Below are positions 1-11,639 of a stretch of DNA of 64,000 nt, piece after piece. Both the position numbers and the translations under genes were made by a program. The notes beneath the pieces are model-generated. The model made no database searches. It saw only the letters and a program-made list of their open reading frames with translations, and had not been told where the DNA came from. The stretch is from positions 2,301,279 to 2,365,278 of the forward strand of contig JAJHZJ010000220.1 in assembly GCA_023548195.1 (NCBI GenBank), written 5' to 3'. Positions within the stretch are counted from its first letter, which is position 1. The number at the start of each line of letters is the position of its first letter. This stretch comes from Bettongia penicillata ogilbyi (lineage: Eukaryota > Chordata > Mammalia > Diprotodontia > Potoroidae).

Positions 1-1530
1 AAAGCGATATTACATCTGAGGGGTTGGGGGTTTCTTCTAATATTTTAGCCCACAATACCCCTTCCTCTATCTCCACCCCATCCCAGCCCCCATCATCAGC
101 AGTAATATTTTCCCAATATCTAAGCTGTGATTACTGCCCCAATATCCACTGACCACTTAACACCAGTTAACTCTACAAAGGGATATTTGATGAGTAAATA
201 TAGCAAGGAGAGAAGTGCAAAAACATTCTACCAAATAAGAGCACAGTCTTTCCTTTATACAACATAGGGAAAATGGCTTCAGACTCTTAGAGGTTGGTTC
301 AATGCAATTGTCTAATTAAGGTCTCTTAGGGTTGTGGTATAGGTGATGGGTGAGTTGATCCCTCACCTGTGACATGATAATTTAGCTAACAGATTGATCC
401 AGGCTGTTTTTAGAACTGACTCCTCACTAACCTTGGCTATGGAAGCTACTGTCAGGTTGTGCCATAGTTTTCAGTTACTGGATCTCTGGTGGCTCTTCTA
501 ATCTTTCGAAGGTCACAAAACTATAACCTAGTCCAACTGTTTTTGATACTCATTCACTTGATAATCATTCACTTAAGATCAGGAAAAAGTAAGCATAACA
601 AAGACAAAAAAAATGCAGACACTATCCTTTCATAGTCATATAGTGACCTGGGTAGGGAGATAGGTCAGTCTCTTCAGAGCTTCTCATAGCCACTGAAACC
701 ACCTCTTTCCTACCCAGAGCCACACAGCATTTCTTCCTCCTCATTTAAAAGCTGCCTGGGAAAGAAGAGTTCTTCTTTTCATTATAGCCTTTTGTATACA
801 TGCTCAATTACAGTTTATCAGCCATTTAAAAGGCTTTTGATTACCACTGTCAAACAGGGAAATATATGTGAAAAACAGGTTTATTACTAAGAGAAATGAA
901 CACTCATTTGGAACCCAAAGAGTTCTCAGTCTTTTCAGAACTTTGCCTATTTATGACAACACAACAAAAGGAGGAGGAAAAAATCAGGAAGGGACATGAC
1001 ATGACAGGAGAAAGGTGCAATAAAGTTGGGAAAAGGACATAACCCCTCCTGAAGGAGAGGAGCAAAGCAATAGCAAAAGCCTCATTCTTTTTCCTTGGTA
1101 ACAGCTAGACTGTGAAGACAGGAGGATCTGCTTATCTGCAAAGGACCCCAGCTGTACAAGCATTTTTCCAGCCTGACACCCACTAGCTGGTGCCTATCTT
1201 CCCTCCCAAGGATACACAGGGAATCCATCTTGGGGTGCAAAAAAGGAATTCTGTCAGTTGTAGGATGGGATTGGGAAGGTGACTTTATCCTTGACATATT
1301 CAGAGCCTTCTGCATGCTCTAGGTCCAGTATTTTTCAAAAATATGTCAACTCAAAAGAAAAAGCTTAGGGGACCTCTTACCAGCTTTTAATACCATGTAT
1401 TAAAGCCAGCAGGAGACCTTCAAAAATACTTGGGCATGCTCTGATTTGGGGGTGGGGTAAACAGCAATCTATAAAGTATTACAAAAAGGAGGCTTACCAA
1501 ACCAGTTGATAACTTGCAGAGCTTGGTGCT
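1..1530. other. unassigned AT-rich DNA
   Basis: No gene or recognisable repeat was identified. A short antisense frame at 1082-1315 has no recognisable motif or homology and is treated as chance. Confidence 0.5.
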
Positions 1531-1534
1531 CTTT

Positions 1535-1610
1535 TGGGAAAGGATAAGGTCAAAAGAGAGAATAGAATTAATGGGGCACAAGATAGCATGGAAAGAAATC
1601 CCCTCCCCAC
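1535..1610 (+). repeat. fragment of L1/HAL1 3' UTR
   Basis: The stretch reading GGGAAAGGATAAGG then TCAAAAGAGAGAATAG closely follows the 3' UTR of the HAL1-like copies in this window (complement of about 9260-9330, and 30265-30335). It is too short to delimit an insertion. Orientation matches the HAL1 sense strand. Confidence 0.6.
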
Positions 1611-1659
1611 CCCACTGCACCTGGGACCCTGAAATTTCCGGCAATTTTCCCAGTGTTAC

Positions 1660-2920
1660 ACAACAAGTACATGTCAGAATTGGGACTTAACACTTCATCA
1701 TTCTAGTCCAGCTGTCTCTCTGACTATTCAATTTTTCAGACAAATAATATTTTGACTTTAAATATTTTTATTACACAAATAACAAGTAAGTTTCCATTGA
1801 AAATGATACTTTGAGATAATGTGCATGCTTATTGTAGAAATTGTAGAAATGGCATATAATGTGATTGCTAATATTTTTCTTACTCACTAAATTTTTGTCA
1901 TTAAAAATTTAAGATATGATAAGCAGCAGACAAGGACCAGAAACCAAATAATTTTTTTTTTACTTTGGTTTTATTACTGTTAAAATTGCTTCTTTCTGAT
2001 ACCAATTCACATAAAAATTAATTTTGAAATAGTAAACACCATTGAAATATTCTTTTTGATTTTCATTTCAAGGGATTCTCTTTTGACAAAATGTTGATTG
2101 GCTGATTTTAAAATTTTGTGTATTTGTTTTCAAATGTCAAGAAAGTTTTGCGAGCTTTATGGTTTTGTTTGACAAAACATCTCCAGAAACAAATTACTGA
2201 TTTCTTGTCAAATTTTCAGGACTCATGACAAATAATAAACCTGTTTTTTAAGTACTTGGGGATTCATCTCTAGATTGAAATATTATCATTCCTGCTTCTC
2301 AGGGAGTCAAGTTTGGTATCTTTTAAAAATTGTTATTATTATCAAGAAGAAAGAAATATAAAATATTTAATTCATCATCATTTTTGTGGAAAAAGAAAAT
2401 CAAGTAATGTTCCAGGTATTTTTATATGCACAATATTCCTTTATTTAATTAACATTTTTGATGACCCTCCAAAGCCCAGTGAATTAAATATTTAAACACT
2501 AGCTTCAATGATCAAAACAAATTCATTTTTGCCCTGTGAAAAAATTGATCATCTCCTACTTCCTGCTAGCTGATGATTGAGATGACTAATATGTGCAATC
2601 CTAAAAAATGACCCTTCTCACCTTGGTCTTTAGTGATTCCACCCATCCCTCCTCTCCTCCTCTCCCCCGCCCTGGAAGTGAATTGAGAGTTAGAAGGCTT
2701 TTTATAAGAAATTAAGAATATAATTAATCTGCTCAATGAATCACTTTTTTTGAGTTTATATAGGACCTTTGAAATTTTTAGTTGAAGAATTGAATTTTGT
2801 TGAAAAATTGAAGAATTTTGAATTTTGGTAAGTTTGCATTTTAGTAAGTTTGACACTAATCTGCAGACCAGTGGTTGGAAAACAGGCGTATGATATTTAT
2901 CTGATAACTAATAATTTACA
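1660..2920. other. unassigned AT-rich DNA
   Basis: Very AT-rich sequence with no recognised gene or repeat. Frames at 2313-2495 and 2566-2856 show no motif. Confidence 0.5.
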
Positions 2921-2929
2921 GTCTTGTTG

Positions 2930-3065
2930 TTTTTTGTTGTTGAGCCATTCTATTGTATCTGACTCTTTGGGAACCCTTGTGCCATACTATCCATAAGGTT
3001 TTCTTGGCAATGATATTGGTTTGCCAGTATTGGCAAAGTGGTTTGCCTTTTTCTTCTCCAGTATT
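2930..3065 (-). repeat. MIR/MON-like SINE, 3' part, antisense
   Basis: Contains TCTGACTCTTTGGGAACCC, TTTTCTTGGCAATGATATTGG and GTGGTTTGCCTTTTTCTTC. These are the reverse complement of the 3' part of the marsupial MIR-like SINE seen complete at 48903-49115 (CAAGAAAAGCC then AAAGAGTCAAACATGACTG). The tRNA-like head is missing. Confidence 0.75.
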
Positions 3066-3139
3066 TCCAGCCTTCTATCTTTTATTCACATGCTACATTT
3101 TGAATTAAATATCCATATGTTTATTTCTTTTCTCTTTAA

Positions 3140-3235
3140 CCAGTCAACAAGCATTTATTAAGCATATATTAAGTGTTAGGTTATGGGATGCAAAGAAATC
3201 TAGATTATGAGATATTTGAACAGAGGGATAATGTC
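3140..3235 (-). repeat. L2 LINE 3' end fragment, antisense
   Basis: Begins CAACAAGCATTTATTAAGC, the complement of the L2 tail, then GTGTTAGG..GGGATGCAAAGAAA. The same motif order occurs at 25665 and 54320. Old and diverged. Confidence 0.55.
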
Positions 3236-3514
3236 TTTTAATTGTCCAATTCAACTAAATAAACAATTCAGATGGATGTGGGGATTGGGAAAGCATGCAT
3301 CTGATGAACCAAATTCATATCTAAAACTTGTAAAGAGAGTCAAACACACACATAAATAATTAGATGTGAAATGCAACAGGGGAAATCAATAGAAAGGGTC
3401 AGACTAAGAAGACACTTAATACTCAGAGAAGAAATAGCTGTGCACAAAACATATCTTTTATTACCAGAGTGTAGGGAGGTTTAAGGGGAAAACATACAAA
3501 AAATGATTCTGAAA

Positions 3515-3690
3515 GCTAATGGGATGTTTATCAGTTGGGAAATGGCTGGACAAATTGCGTTAAATGAATCTAACTGAATATTATTGTATAATAACTGAAA
3601 AAAGAGTTTTTGTAGAATCCTAAGTATTATGAACTGATGCGAAGTGAAGTGAGCAGAACCAGGATAACAGAATTCTTAGTTATTTCCTTA
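3515..3690 (+). repeat. L1 ORF2 C-terminal fragment
   Basis: Matches the end of marsupial L1 ORF2: TTGGGAAATGGCTGGACAA, GAATATTATTGTATAATAA, then GAACTGATGCGAAGTGAAG and GAGCAGAACCAGGATAACA. The same order is seen at 5205-5310 and antisense at 42600-42720. No open frame remains. Confidence 0.75.
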
Positions 3691-3928
3691 AACTCTGTTT
3701 GACCCACCCTCATTCCCCCAACATCTTTCATAGTAGTGGACAAAGGTGCACATTCCTAGAAGTCTCCTCATCAAAATTTGTTTCATTTCCTCTCAGGTAT
3801 CTCCCAGGTGTCTGGGTCCCAATAAGACCCTGCAGGTCCAAGGGTTGCATGTACCTTCCTCTTGTTAACTTTTCTTTTTCTTAGCTAAACTCACAGCTAT
3901 CTTTTCTGCCACCACCTGATACTTTCTA

Positions 3929-4285
3929 ACTTGCTCTTCTAAAGGGAAGTTCTGATGCTGTAACAGAAAGCTTCTCATGCAAATCAGCTAACTCCTTTTT
4001 CAGCTGAATCTTTTCTTCCAGTAATTTGTCTCTACTTTTACACATAATGAAATAACTTATTAACAGTGCCCATCCTCTTCTATGTACCTCTGCCATTTCT
4101 TTCACTGGCTCTGTTGACATTCCTTGCAAACATCTTTCTAAATCAAAGGGTTCTCCCTTCTGTAGATTCAGTTCCCAGTTTTCACAAAGTCCTCTGTTTT
4201 TATCCCATTCTCTCACCAGGAAGGAATAAGGCAAATCCTCCCATTCCAGGATACCCATTTCTTTCTCTAGAATCTTTGTCTCCAA
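3929..4285 (-). other. 119-codon open frame, unrecognised, probably not a functional gene
   Basis: An antisense frame stays open for 119 codons and ends in a stop after FRRAS. The first codon is TTG and an in-frame TAA lies four codons upstream, so there is no ATG at the front; the first Met is about residue 10. The N-terminal half is acidic and aromatic (EWEDLPYSFLVREW). Residues about 85-110 are Lys/Glu/Leu-rich with heptad-like spacing (RDKLLEEKIQLKKELADLHEKL), suggesting a coiled coil. I do not recognise the family. It could be a remnant of a retroelement gag-like gene, an exon or chance. No splice sites or poly(A) signal were identified. It lies between L1 fragments at 3690 and 4600. Confidence 0.3.
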
Positions 4286-4599
4286 GAAGGGGTTTTATAT
4301 TTGTGATCCCATCCTCATCACCATTTTAAAGCCAATGTGATACCCATAGCAGCTGCTATGAATACGCATGCTTATTTCCAGGGTAAATCCACAAAATGTA
4401 ATAAACTCTCTTCCTCAAAGGCGAAAGAAAAATATTTATTTGGGACATCATTAGAATAGTAGGAAGTAAGATTTAACAGGGTACTTATCACTAATATAAG
4501 GACTGCCATTTTAAATCTTTCTGTCAGTCCTCTCCACAAAAACAAGTTCACCAGACAAATTCTGTTCCTGCTCTGTCTCCTCTCAGCAATTCAGTGATC

Positions 4600-4890
4600 T
4601 AAGAAAGTCTCATAGGACCCATGATGAAAAATGCTGCCTCCAGAAAAGGAATTGGTGTCTGAATACAGACTGAATCATATTATTTTCCACTTTTTTATTG
4701 TTCAAGTCTTCTGGAATATAAAATGACTGATAAGGAAATGTTTTCATGACTCTATATGTATGACCGATGACAGATCACTTACCATTTCAAGGGGAAGGAA
4801 GGGAGAAATAGAATTTGGAACTCAAAAATCAACAGCAATAAAGAACAAATATTAAAAATTGCTTTTCCATATTTTTGGAGAAAAAATAGA
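4600..4890 (+). repeat. L1 3' UTR fragment
   Basis: GAATACAGACTGAATCATATT parallels the L1 3' UTR at 5475-5500, and GGGAGAAATAGAATTTGGAA with CTCAAAAAT parallels the terminal L1 motif at 5660-5690. It appears to be an earlier L1 end just upstream of the next one. Confidence 0.55.
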
Positions 4891-4954
4891 ACATGAAGAA
4901 AAGTGCTGAGACAACCAGCAACTGCCAAATCCCACTGCTGCTTCAGTCCAGTGA

Positions 4955-5772
4955 GAAGATGCGAAAAATGGAGTATTAATTCACTCATTATAGCAGTGAA
5001 CTGATTCAACCGTTCTATAGAGCAATCAGGAACTATGCCCAAAGGGTTATAAAACCATGCATACCCTTTGACCTAGCAATGCCATTGGGATGTCTCTATC
5101 CCAAAAGAGATAACATAAAGGAAAGTGATTTTTATGTACAAAAATATTTGTTTCAGTTCAATTTTTTTCTTGGCAAAAAATTGGAAATTGAGGGAATGTT
5201 CAACTGGGAAATGGCTGAACAAGTGGTATGTGAATTTTATGCAATACTATTGTACTATGGAAAATGATGAGTGGGATACTCCCAGAAAAAACTTGGAAAG
5301 ATTTGTGTGAGCTGATGCAAAGTGAAATGTACTGTGTACAAAATAATAGCAGTATTGGAAGGTGATCAGCTGTGAATGACTTAGCTATTTTCAGCAGTAC
5401 AATGATCCAAGACAACTCTGAAAAACTAATGATGAAATATGTTATCCATCCCCTGAGAAATTACTGATGGTTGTCAGAATATAGACTGCAGCATACTTTT
5501 CTTTACTTTCTTTATATTTTTGAGGCTTTGGGGTTTTTTGCTGTTGTAGTTTGTTCTTCTACGTTTTCTTTCACAACATGACTCTCATGGAAATGTTGTG
5601 CATGGCTACACTGTATAACCTATACCAAATTGTTGACTTTCTCAATGGGGGTGGGGTAGAGGAAGGGAGACAATTTGGAACTCAAAGTCTTAAAAACAAA
5701 TGTTAACAATTGTGTTTACATGTACATGGAGGAAAATAAAATATTAAATAATATTACCAAAAAAAAAAAAAA
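4955..5772 (+). mobile_element. 5'-truncated L1: ORF2 C-terminus, 3' UTR and poly(A)
   Basis: The first half matches the end of L1 ORF2. CTATGCCCAAAGGGTTATAAA and CATACCCTTTGACCTAGCAA give the IPFDxAIxLLGxYP-type block also seen antisense at 23280-23340. AATTGGAAATTGAGGGAATG and the WYVNxMEYYC-type block follow. The reading frame is broken by substitutions and small indels. The 3' UTR contains ACATGACTCTCATGGAAATG and AATTTGGAACTCAAAGTC, and the element ends in about 14 A at 5759-5772. The 5' end is truncated inside ORF2, as is usual for L1. No target duplication was identified. Confidence 0.85.
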
Positions 5773-6092
5773 CGAGCTCCAAATGGAGTCATGGAGATCC
5801 CAATAAGATAGAAACAACACAACAGTGAGAAATGAGGGAAAGTTCTTACCTAGAAATAATCTAACATCTTCTGACTTCCAAATATTCAGTGATAACCTTT
5901 GCACAAAAAACTTAGTTTTCAAAAATTTAAGAACTTAAAACTAAAAATAAGAACATTGACATTTAAACAGCATTTTAAAAAATAACTCATTTCTTTATCT
6001 AAATTTATTCATGTAGAATTAAATTTCATTATGCTATCATTTTTTTCTCAATAAATACCCACTTAACCAATCCAAGAAGAGAAACTAAACCT

Positions 6093-6103
6093 AAGAGAGA
6101 GAC

Positions 6104-6193
<90 letters not shown>

Positions 6194-6252
6194 CAAAGAC
6201 AGAGAGATAGAGAGAGATGGACAGAGAGAGAGACAGAGAGAGACAGAGAGAC
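6093..6252. repeat. (GA)n microsatellite with degenerate flank
   Basis: A near-perfect GA run from about 6109 to 6186 is followed by interrupted GA/GACA repeats to 6252. The antisense frame through it encodes only Ser/Leu repeats. Confidence 0.97.
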
Positions 6253-6265
6253 AGAGATGGACAAA

Positions 6266-6450
6266 TAGATTATGGTTGTTTGTCCTTCAATCTCAAAAAG
6301 GACCGTGACATCAGGAAAATGATGCCATGTGAATTGCAAGTGAATTGGATTTAAGGGAGTGCTGCGGATGGTCACCAGCATCACTTCCTCCTCTGAAGCC
6401 ATCTGGAACCAGTGGCAAGATACAGATTAAGATGACTGGAGATGGTCACC
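6266..6450 (-). repeat. Mar-type SINE, antisense 3' part
   Basis: Starts with GGTTGTTTGTCCTTCAATCTC and AAAAAGGACCGTGACATCAGG, the complement of the Mar SINE tail seen sense at 36395-36440. The middle (GGTCACCAGCATCACTTCCTC, CCATCTGGAACC) is the complement of the SINE body at 7140-7180. The tRNA-like head is missing. Confidence 0.8.
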
Positions 6451-6819
6451 AGACAGATAGATGCAGGAATGTTTTTGATGGATATCTGGGCTTTTATATG
6501 AGGACTAGTTACTATGAATAGAATAAAAGCATAGGATATTAAAACTTGAAAAGACTTTAGATACTCCAACATCCCCTCTCCTCATTATACAGCTGAGGGA
6601 GCAAGACCAGATGTGTAATAAGGGAAGTAAAAATTAGTCCAAAGTAATTGTCCAAGATACTGGTGGTAGTAGGAAGAGGAGAAGGAAAAGTCACTACTAC
6701 TGCTACTACTAGCCTTACCACTAGAACCGGTAGTAATTACTCTTTTTTCAGCATTTACAAATTTATGTATACACACTAATGATGCATACATCTGTGTATG
6801 TATGTTTGCATGTGTGTGT

Positions 6820-6962
6820 GTCATATATGAAATACCTTGTGGTAAGTGGTATTATTATCCCCATTGGTTAGGTGAAATTAGATCTGAGAAGCCAGGGTCA
6901 CACAGCCAGTGTCTTCCCAATTCCAAATCCAGCAGTTTATGCATTGCACCATGTATTATTGT
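6820..6962 (-). repeat. MIR-like SINE fragment, antisense
   Basis: GGTATTATTATCCCCATTGG, GGTCACACAGCCAGTGTCTTC and CCAAATCCAGCAG follow the order of an antisense mammalian MIR core (cell of ATTATCCCCATTT, then GGTCACACAGC). Confidence 0.7.
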
Positions 6963-6975
6963 TGTTGTTGTTATG

Positions 6976-7290
6976 GGGAAGCTAGGTGGTTCAGTGGATA
7001 GAGCACCAGTGCAAGAGTCAGGAGGACCTGAGTTCAAATCTCACCTCAGACACTTGACATTCACTAGCTGTGTGACCTTGGGCAAGTCACTTAACCCCTG
7101 GGTTATCCTGGATTACCTCCAGTCATCCTGATGAATTTCTGGTCACTGGATTCAGATGGCTCTGGAGGAGAAGTGAGACTAGTGACCTGCACAGCCCTCC
7201 CTCACTCAAAGCAAAGGCAAGTGCAAGTCATGTCATCATTTCTCTGATGGCATGGTCATCTATGACAATGAAGAACAAACACACATGTCA
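6976..7290 (+). mobile_element. near full-length Mar-type tRNA-derived SINE
   Basis: The head GCTAGGTGGTTCAGTGGATAG carries a pol III A-box-like element and GAGTTCAAATC is the B box. The body follows with CTAGCTGTGTGACCTTGGGC and AAGTCACTTAACCCCTGGG. The tail (GGCATGGTCATCTATGAC, then AATGAAGAACAAACAC) is shared with the RTE LINE at 55614. Established knowledge: such marsupial SINEs are thought to be mobilised by RTE through the shared tail. It sits between two antisense MIR-like pieces. Confidence 0.9.
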
Positions 7291-7299
7291 TTGTTGTTT

Positions 7300-7475
7300 T
7301 CTTATTATTGTTATTCTTAATTTAAAAATGGCTAACATTCATGTAGCATTTTAAGGTTTATGAAATGCTTCTCATAAACTATCACATTTGCTCCTTAGGA
7401 CAACCCTATGTAAGTAGTAGAACCAGGAATGAAACCCAGGTCCTTTGACTCTCGCTATTCTCTTTTTACCACATT
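7300..7475 (-). repeat. MIR-like SINE, antisense
   Basis: Contains TAACATTCATGTAGCATTTTA, CTCATAAACTATCACATTTGC, TCCTTAGGACAACCCTATG and GAATGAAACCCAGGTCCTTTG, in the antisense order of a marsupial MIR/MON SINE. Confidence 0.75.
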
Positions 7476-7477
7476 AG

Positions 7478-7690
7478 TAGTTCTCAACCTTTTTCTCCCA
7501 GAGTCCCTTTTCACTTTCAAAAATTATTGAGGACTATTCCAAACAGCTTTTATCATGTGAATTATAATGATCATATTTATGATTAAAATTATCTTCTTTT
7601 TTAAAAAAAATACTTTGACCTCGAAGATAACTCTAATAGGATTCTGGGAATCCCTAGGGTTCCATGGTTTATACTTTGAAAACTGCTGCA
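7478..7690. repeat. hAT-like nonautonomous DNA transposon (MITE)
   Basis: The left end AGTAGTTCTCAACCTTTTT and the right end ACTTTGAAAACTGCTG are imperfect inverted repeats of the CAGNGGTTCTCAAA type seen in mammalian hAT (Charlie-like) elements. The interior has AAAAATTATTGAGGACTATTC. About 210 bp with no coding. An 8-bp target duplication is only weakly suggested. Confidence 0.5.
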
Positions 7691-7699
7691 CAATGTCGC

Positions 7700-8837
7700 T
7701 CTCATTATCAGACAACTAGTGCTTTTCATGACAAATCCAAGATCATAGCTATCTCAACTCTTTCATACCCAAATGGAGAGTTTCACACTGATTGAATATG
7801 TATTAGTGTCAATAACATAGCGTTTTCATTCCTGTAATGTTACATTCCTGTATGTTACTTCTACAGAGGCATAGATAAAAGAAGAAATGAATACACCACA
7901 TGGAATCAGTCTTCAAAATAAATGATTACAGTTAATTTCACGATATTGACTTCTATCATAGTCATTGCTAAAATCTGAAATGTCTACTTTAATACTGCAG
8001 AGTATGAGGTACTATACAGATTACGAATAATAATAACAAAAAAAAATCCCTCTCATTCCTCACTTGAGGAACCAGCCTTTTCTAGTTCCTTATGTTGGGA
8101 AAATGTCAGGTTACACTTATGCAGATAGTTTTCCCTACTTTAGGCACAGAATGCTGCTGAGAAATCTTAGTTTAATGAATTTAGAATTCATTGGTCTAAT
8201 ACTTCACCTAAAGCCTTACCCCTTCTAAAAGATCATACTATTTTTGGATTTTAACAACTTTATATATCTTAGACATGCATCCCCCCAGACACACGGTGTT
8301 GGTAACTGGGCTCCTCATGGATGAGGAGTTGGGCGGGGGTGGTGTGAGGCTGAGTATGGTAGTATTTATTTAAAACCCATTCTCCTACACTTTACTACTA
8401 TGATTTCTAATGTATTCCATGTATACATTTTTCCTCTTTGCCAAAAATACCAAGGGAATCTCTAATGTTATTGAATACAATAATTGTGCTTTATATCTGG
8501 AGGCCACACATTTACTTTATTTACAATTCTAATATAAAAGCAACAAAACAAAATACCTGCAATACAATTAAAATACTAATGTGATCATTCTGTTGATAAA
8601 TTAATGTTATGGATATTTGAGCTGGGGACAGTTAATCTAATGCAACTCAACCTATAGTGTACAATTTTTATAACAGACTTGCAATAATTTAAAAAAATGT
8701 ACCCTTATTAATGCTGATCTTTCTAATAGGAAACATCTAAAAAAACATGTTCTCATTCACAAGTTCTGAAATCTGATTGCTTTTATATTTATACATTTTT
8801 AGCCAGATAACTGTTAAACATCATAAGAAGAGTTTAC
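7700..8837. other. unassigned AT-rich DNA
   Basis: No gene or clear repeat was seen. A short GC-rich patch (GGGCGGGGGTGGTG) lies near 8331. Confidence 0.5.
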
Positions 8838-8851
8838 TCTATAGCCTTTCT

Positions 8852-11624
8852 TTTTTTAATGCTTATTTACTTTTAACTTTCAACATTGATTTTCACAAAA
8901 TTTTGAGTTTCAAATTTCTCCCCATTTCTCCCTTCCCCTGACCCCAGAACACTCAGCTTTCCAACTACCCATTCCACCAATCTGCCCTCCCTTCAAACAT
9001 CCCTCCCTTCCCTTATCCTCATAGATTCTCTTCTCTTGTAAGGCAAGATAAATTTCTATACCCCATTACCTGTATTTTTTATTTCCTAGTTGTATGCAAA
9101 AACAATTCTCAACATTTGTTCCTAAAACTTTGAGTTCCAACTCCTCTTCCTTCCTTCCTTCCCACCCATCCCCACTGAGAAAGCAAGCAATTCAATATAT
9201 GCTATATATGTGTAGTTTTGCAAATGACTTCCATAATATTCATGTTGTATAAGATTAACTATATTTCCCTCCATCCTATCTTGCCCTCCATTTATTCTAT
9301 TCTCTCTTTTGACCTTGTCCTTTCCCAAGAGTGTTTACTTTTAATTGCTCCCTCCTCCCATTTGTCCTCCCTTCCATCACTCCCCACCCTGGTTATCCCC
9401 TTCTTTCCTGTAGTGTAAGATAGGTTTTCATATCAAATTGAGAGTGCATGTTTGTCCTTCCTTGAACCAAATATGATGAAAGTAAACTTCAATTTTTCCC
9501 TCTCACTTACCCCCCTTTTTCCCTCCATTGAAAAAGCATTTTCTTACTTCTTTCATGAGAGATAATTTGCCCCATTCCATTTCTCCTTCTGTCCTCTCAA
9601 TATATTCTTCTAACCCCCCTTAATTTTATTTTTTTTAGACATGATCCCTTCCTATTCAAGTCACCCTCTTTTCTCTCTCTTTCTCTATGTGTGCGTGTGT
9701 GTGTGTGTGTGTGCGCGCGTGCGCATGTATAATCCCTCCAACTACCCAAACACTGAGAAAGGACTCAAGAGTTACAAATATTATCTTTCCATGTGGGAAT
9801 GTCAAGAGTCCAACTTTAGTAAGTCCCTTATGATTTCTCTTTCCTATTTACCTTTTCATAGTTCTCTTGATTCTTGTGTTTGAAAATCAAATTTTCTTTT
9901 CAGGTCTGGTCTTTCCATCAAGAATGCTTGAAAGTTCTCTTTCATTGAATGACCATTGTTTCCCTGAAGAATTATACTCAGTTTTGCTGGGTGGGTGATT
10001 TTTGGTTTCAATCCTAGTTCCACTGACTTCTGGAATATCATATTCCATGCCCTTCAGTCCTTTAATGTAGAAGATGCTAGAGCCTGTGTTATTTTGATTT
10101 CTGCTTGCAATACTTTCTCCTTAATCTGAGAACTCTGGAATTTGGCTACAATATTCCTGGGAGTTTCTCTTTTTGGATCTCTTTCAGGAAATGATCAGTG
10201 GATTCTTGCAATATCTATTTTGCCCTCTGGTTCTAGAATATCAGGGCAGTTTTCCTTGATAATTTCATGAAAAATAATGTCTAGATTCTTTTTTTGCTCA
10301 TGGCTTTCAGATAATCCCCTAATTTTTAAATTGTCTCTCCTGGATCTATTTTCCATGTCAGTTGTTTTTCCAATGAGATATTTCACATTACCTTTGATAT
10401 TTTCATTCTTTTGATTTTGTTTTTAATTTCTTGGTTTCTCACAAAGCCATTAGTTTCCCTCTGCCCCATTCTAATTTTTAAAGAACTATTTTCTTCAGTG
10501 AGCTGTTGAACATCCTTTTCCATTTGGCTAATTCTGCTTTTTAAAGTGTTCTTCTCCTCATTGGCTTTTTGGATCTCTTTTACCAATTGAGTTAGCCTGA
10601 TTTTAAAGGTGTTATTTTCTTCAGCACTTTTTTGGTCTCTTTATCAAGCTGTTGACTTACTTTTCATGATTTTCTTGCATCACTCTCATTTCTCTTCCTA
10701 ATTTTTTCTCCACCTCTCTCACCTGATTTTCAAAATCCTTTGCGTGCTCTTCCATGGCCTAAACCATTATTTATTTTGGAGGTTTTGGAAGCCTTGACTT
10801 TCTCTGAAGGTATGCTTTGTTCTTCCTCATCTGAAAGGATGGAAGAAAATTCCTGTTCACCAAGAAAGAAACCTTCTATAGTCTTATTTTTTCCCCCTTT
10901 TTTGGTCTTTTTTCCCAACCAGTTGTTTGACTTTTGAGTCTTTTGTAAAAAGGAGGGTATACTATGGGGACCTATAAGTTCTCAGTTCCTCCAAAGTGGC
11001 ATAATCAAGGGCACAATCAAGGGAGAGGACTGCACATTGATCTGGGAGCAACCAAAAACTTTTCTGCCCAGAATCTGTGAGTTGTAGAATTCCCTCTCCA
11101 CAACCACCTCCAGCTCTGCCAAGCTAGTCCTCCTCACTCCTGGACTGGGCTCCTATCTGTGATTCTGATCAGCTGCTCAATTCCCCCAGGGGATTTAGGC
11201 AGAGGGCTCCACAAATGGACACTGTGATGCTGCTGCCACCACCTGGGGTCAGGGCTAGGGCCAGTGTTCCCTTGTCACCAAGGTGAAAAAGCTTTCTCAC
11301 TGACCTTTGAAGCTGCCTTTTACGTTTGTGGGTTGAGGGATCTGAAATCCATTGCTGGGAATTCTGCCCCAAGTCCAGTTCCCATCCTGTTGTCCTGTCC
11401 TTACTGGTGCCCCAGGGCCAAGGCTGGGCTGCACTCCATTGTATGTGTGATAGACCTTTCCTGTCACCTTCTAGGCTGTTTTGGCCTGGAAATCTCTTTC
11501 ATTCTGTTGTTCTGTGGCTTCTGCTGCTCTAGTATTTTTTGAGGGTCATATTTTACAGGTATTTTATGGGTTGTGGGGGAAGAGCTAGAGTCTTTCTATT
11601 TTGCCGTCTTGGTTCCACCTCCCT
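8852..11624 (-). mobile_element. HAL1-like element (copy C): 5' UTR, ORF1, 3' UTR, no ORF2
   Basis: On the minus strand the element starts with AACCAAGACGGCAAAATAG near 11615, the same type of leader as at 28330 and 37010 (GAGCCAAGATGGCGGAGTAG). ORF1 follows (10918 down to about 9865), then about 1 kb of 3' UTR, and the end AAAATTTTGTGAAAATCAATG near 8910 with an A-rich tail. ORF2 is absent although both termini are present, which is the HAL1 arrangement. Candidate target duplications AGAAAGGCTATAGA (complement of 8838-8851) and AGAAAGTCTGAAGA (complement of 11625-11638) match at 11 of 14. The 3' UTR holds a (TG)n tract at 9690-9725. Confidence 0.85.
9865..10918 (-). pseudogene. L1-type ORF1 remnant in HAL1 copy C
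   Basis: ORF1p is the L1 nucleic-acid-binding chaperone: an N-terminal coiled coil for trimerisation, then an RRM and a C-terminal domain. Here the N-terminus (MGKKTKKGGKNKTIEGFF) starts at 10918. The coiled-coil region is split by stops and shifts; a piece near 10580 reads QKANEEKNTLKSRISQMEKD. The RRM region near 10385-10195 reads NLKIRGLSESHEQKKNLDII, and the C-terminal domain near 10041-9870 reads LGLKPKITHPAKLSIILQGN. Stops and frame changes rule out a functional protein, and the stretch around GNTIRITQD is shortened. Confidence 0.85.
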
Positions 11625-11639
11625 TCTTCAGACTTTCTA

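Noticed and set aside
6091..6402. 103-codon antisense frame rich in Ser and Leu
   Set aside because: It is translation of the (GA)n tract and an adjoining SINE.
6976..7060. tRNA gene
   Set aside because: A and B boxes are present but the cloverleaf is not; it is the head of a tRNA-derived SINE. The same holds at 48903 and 47133.
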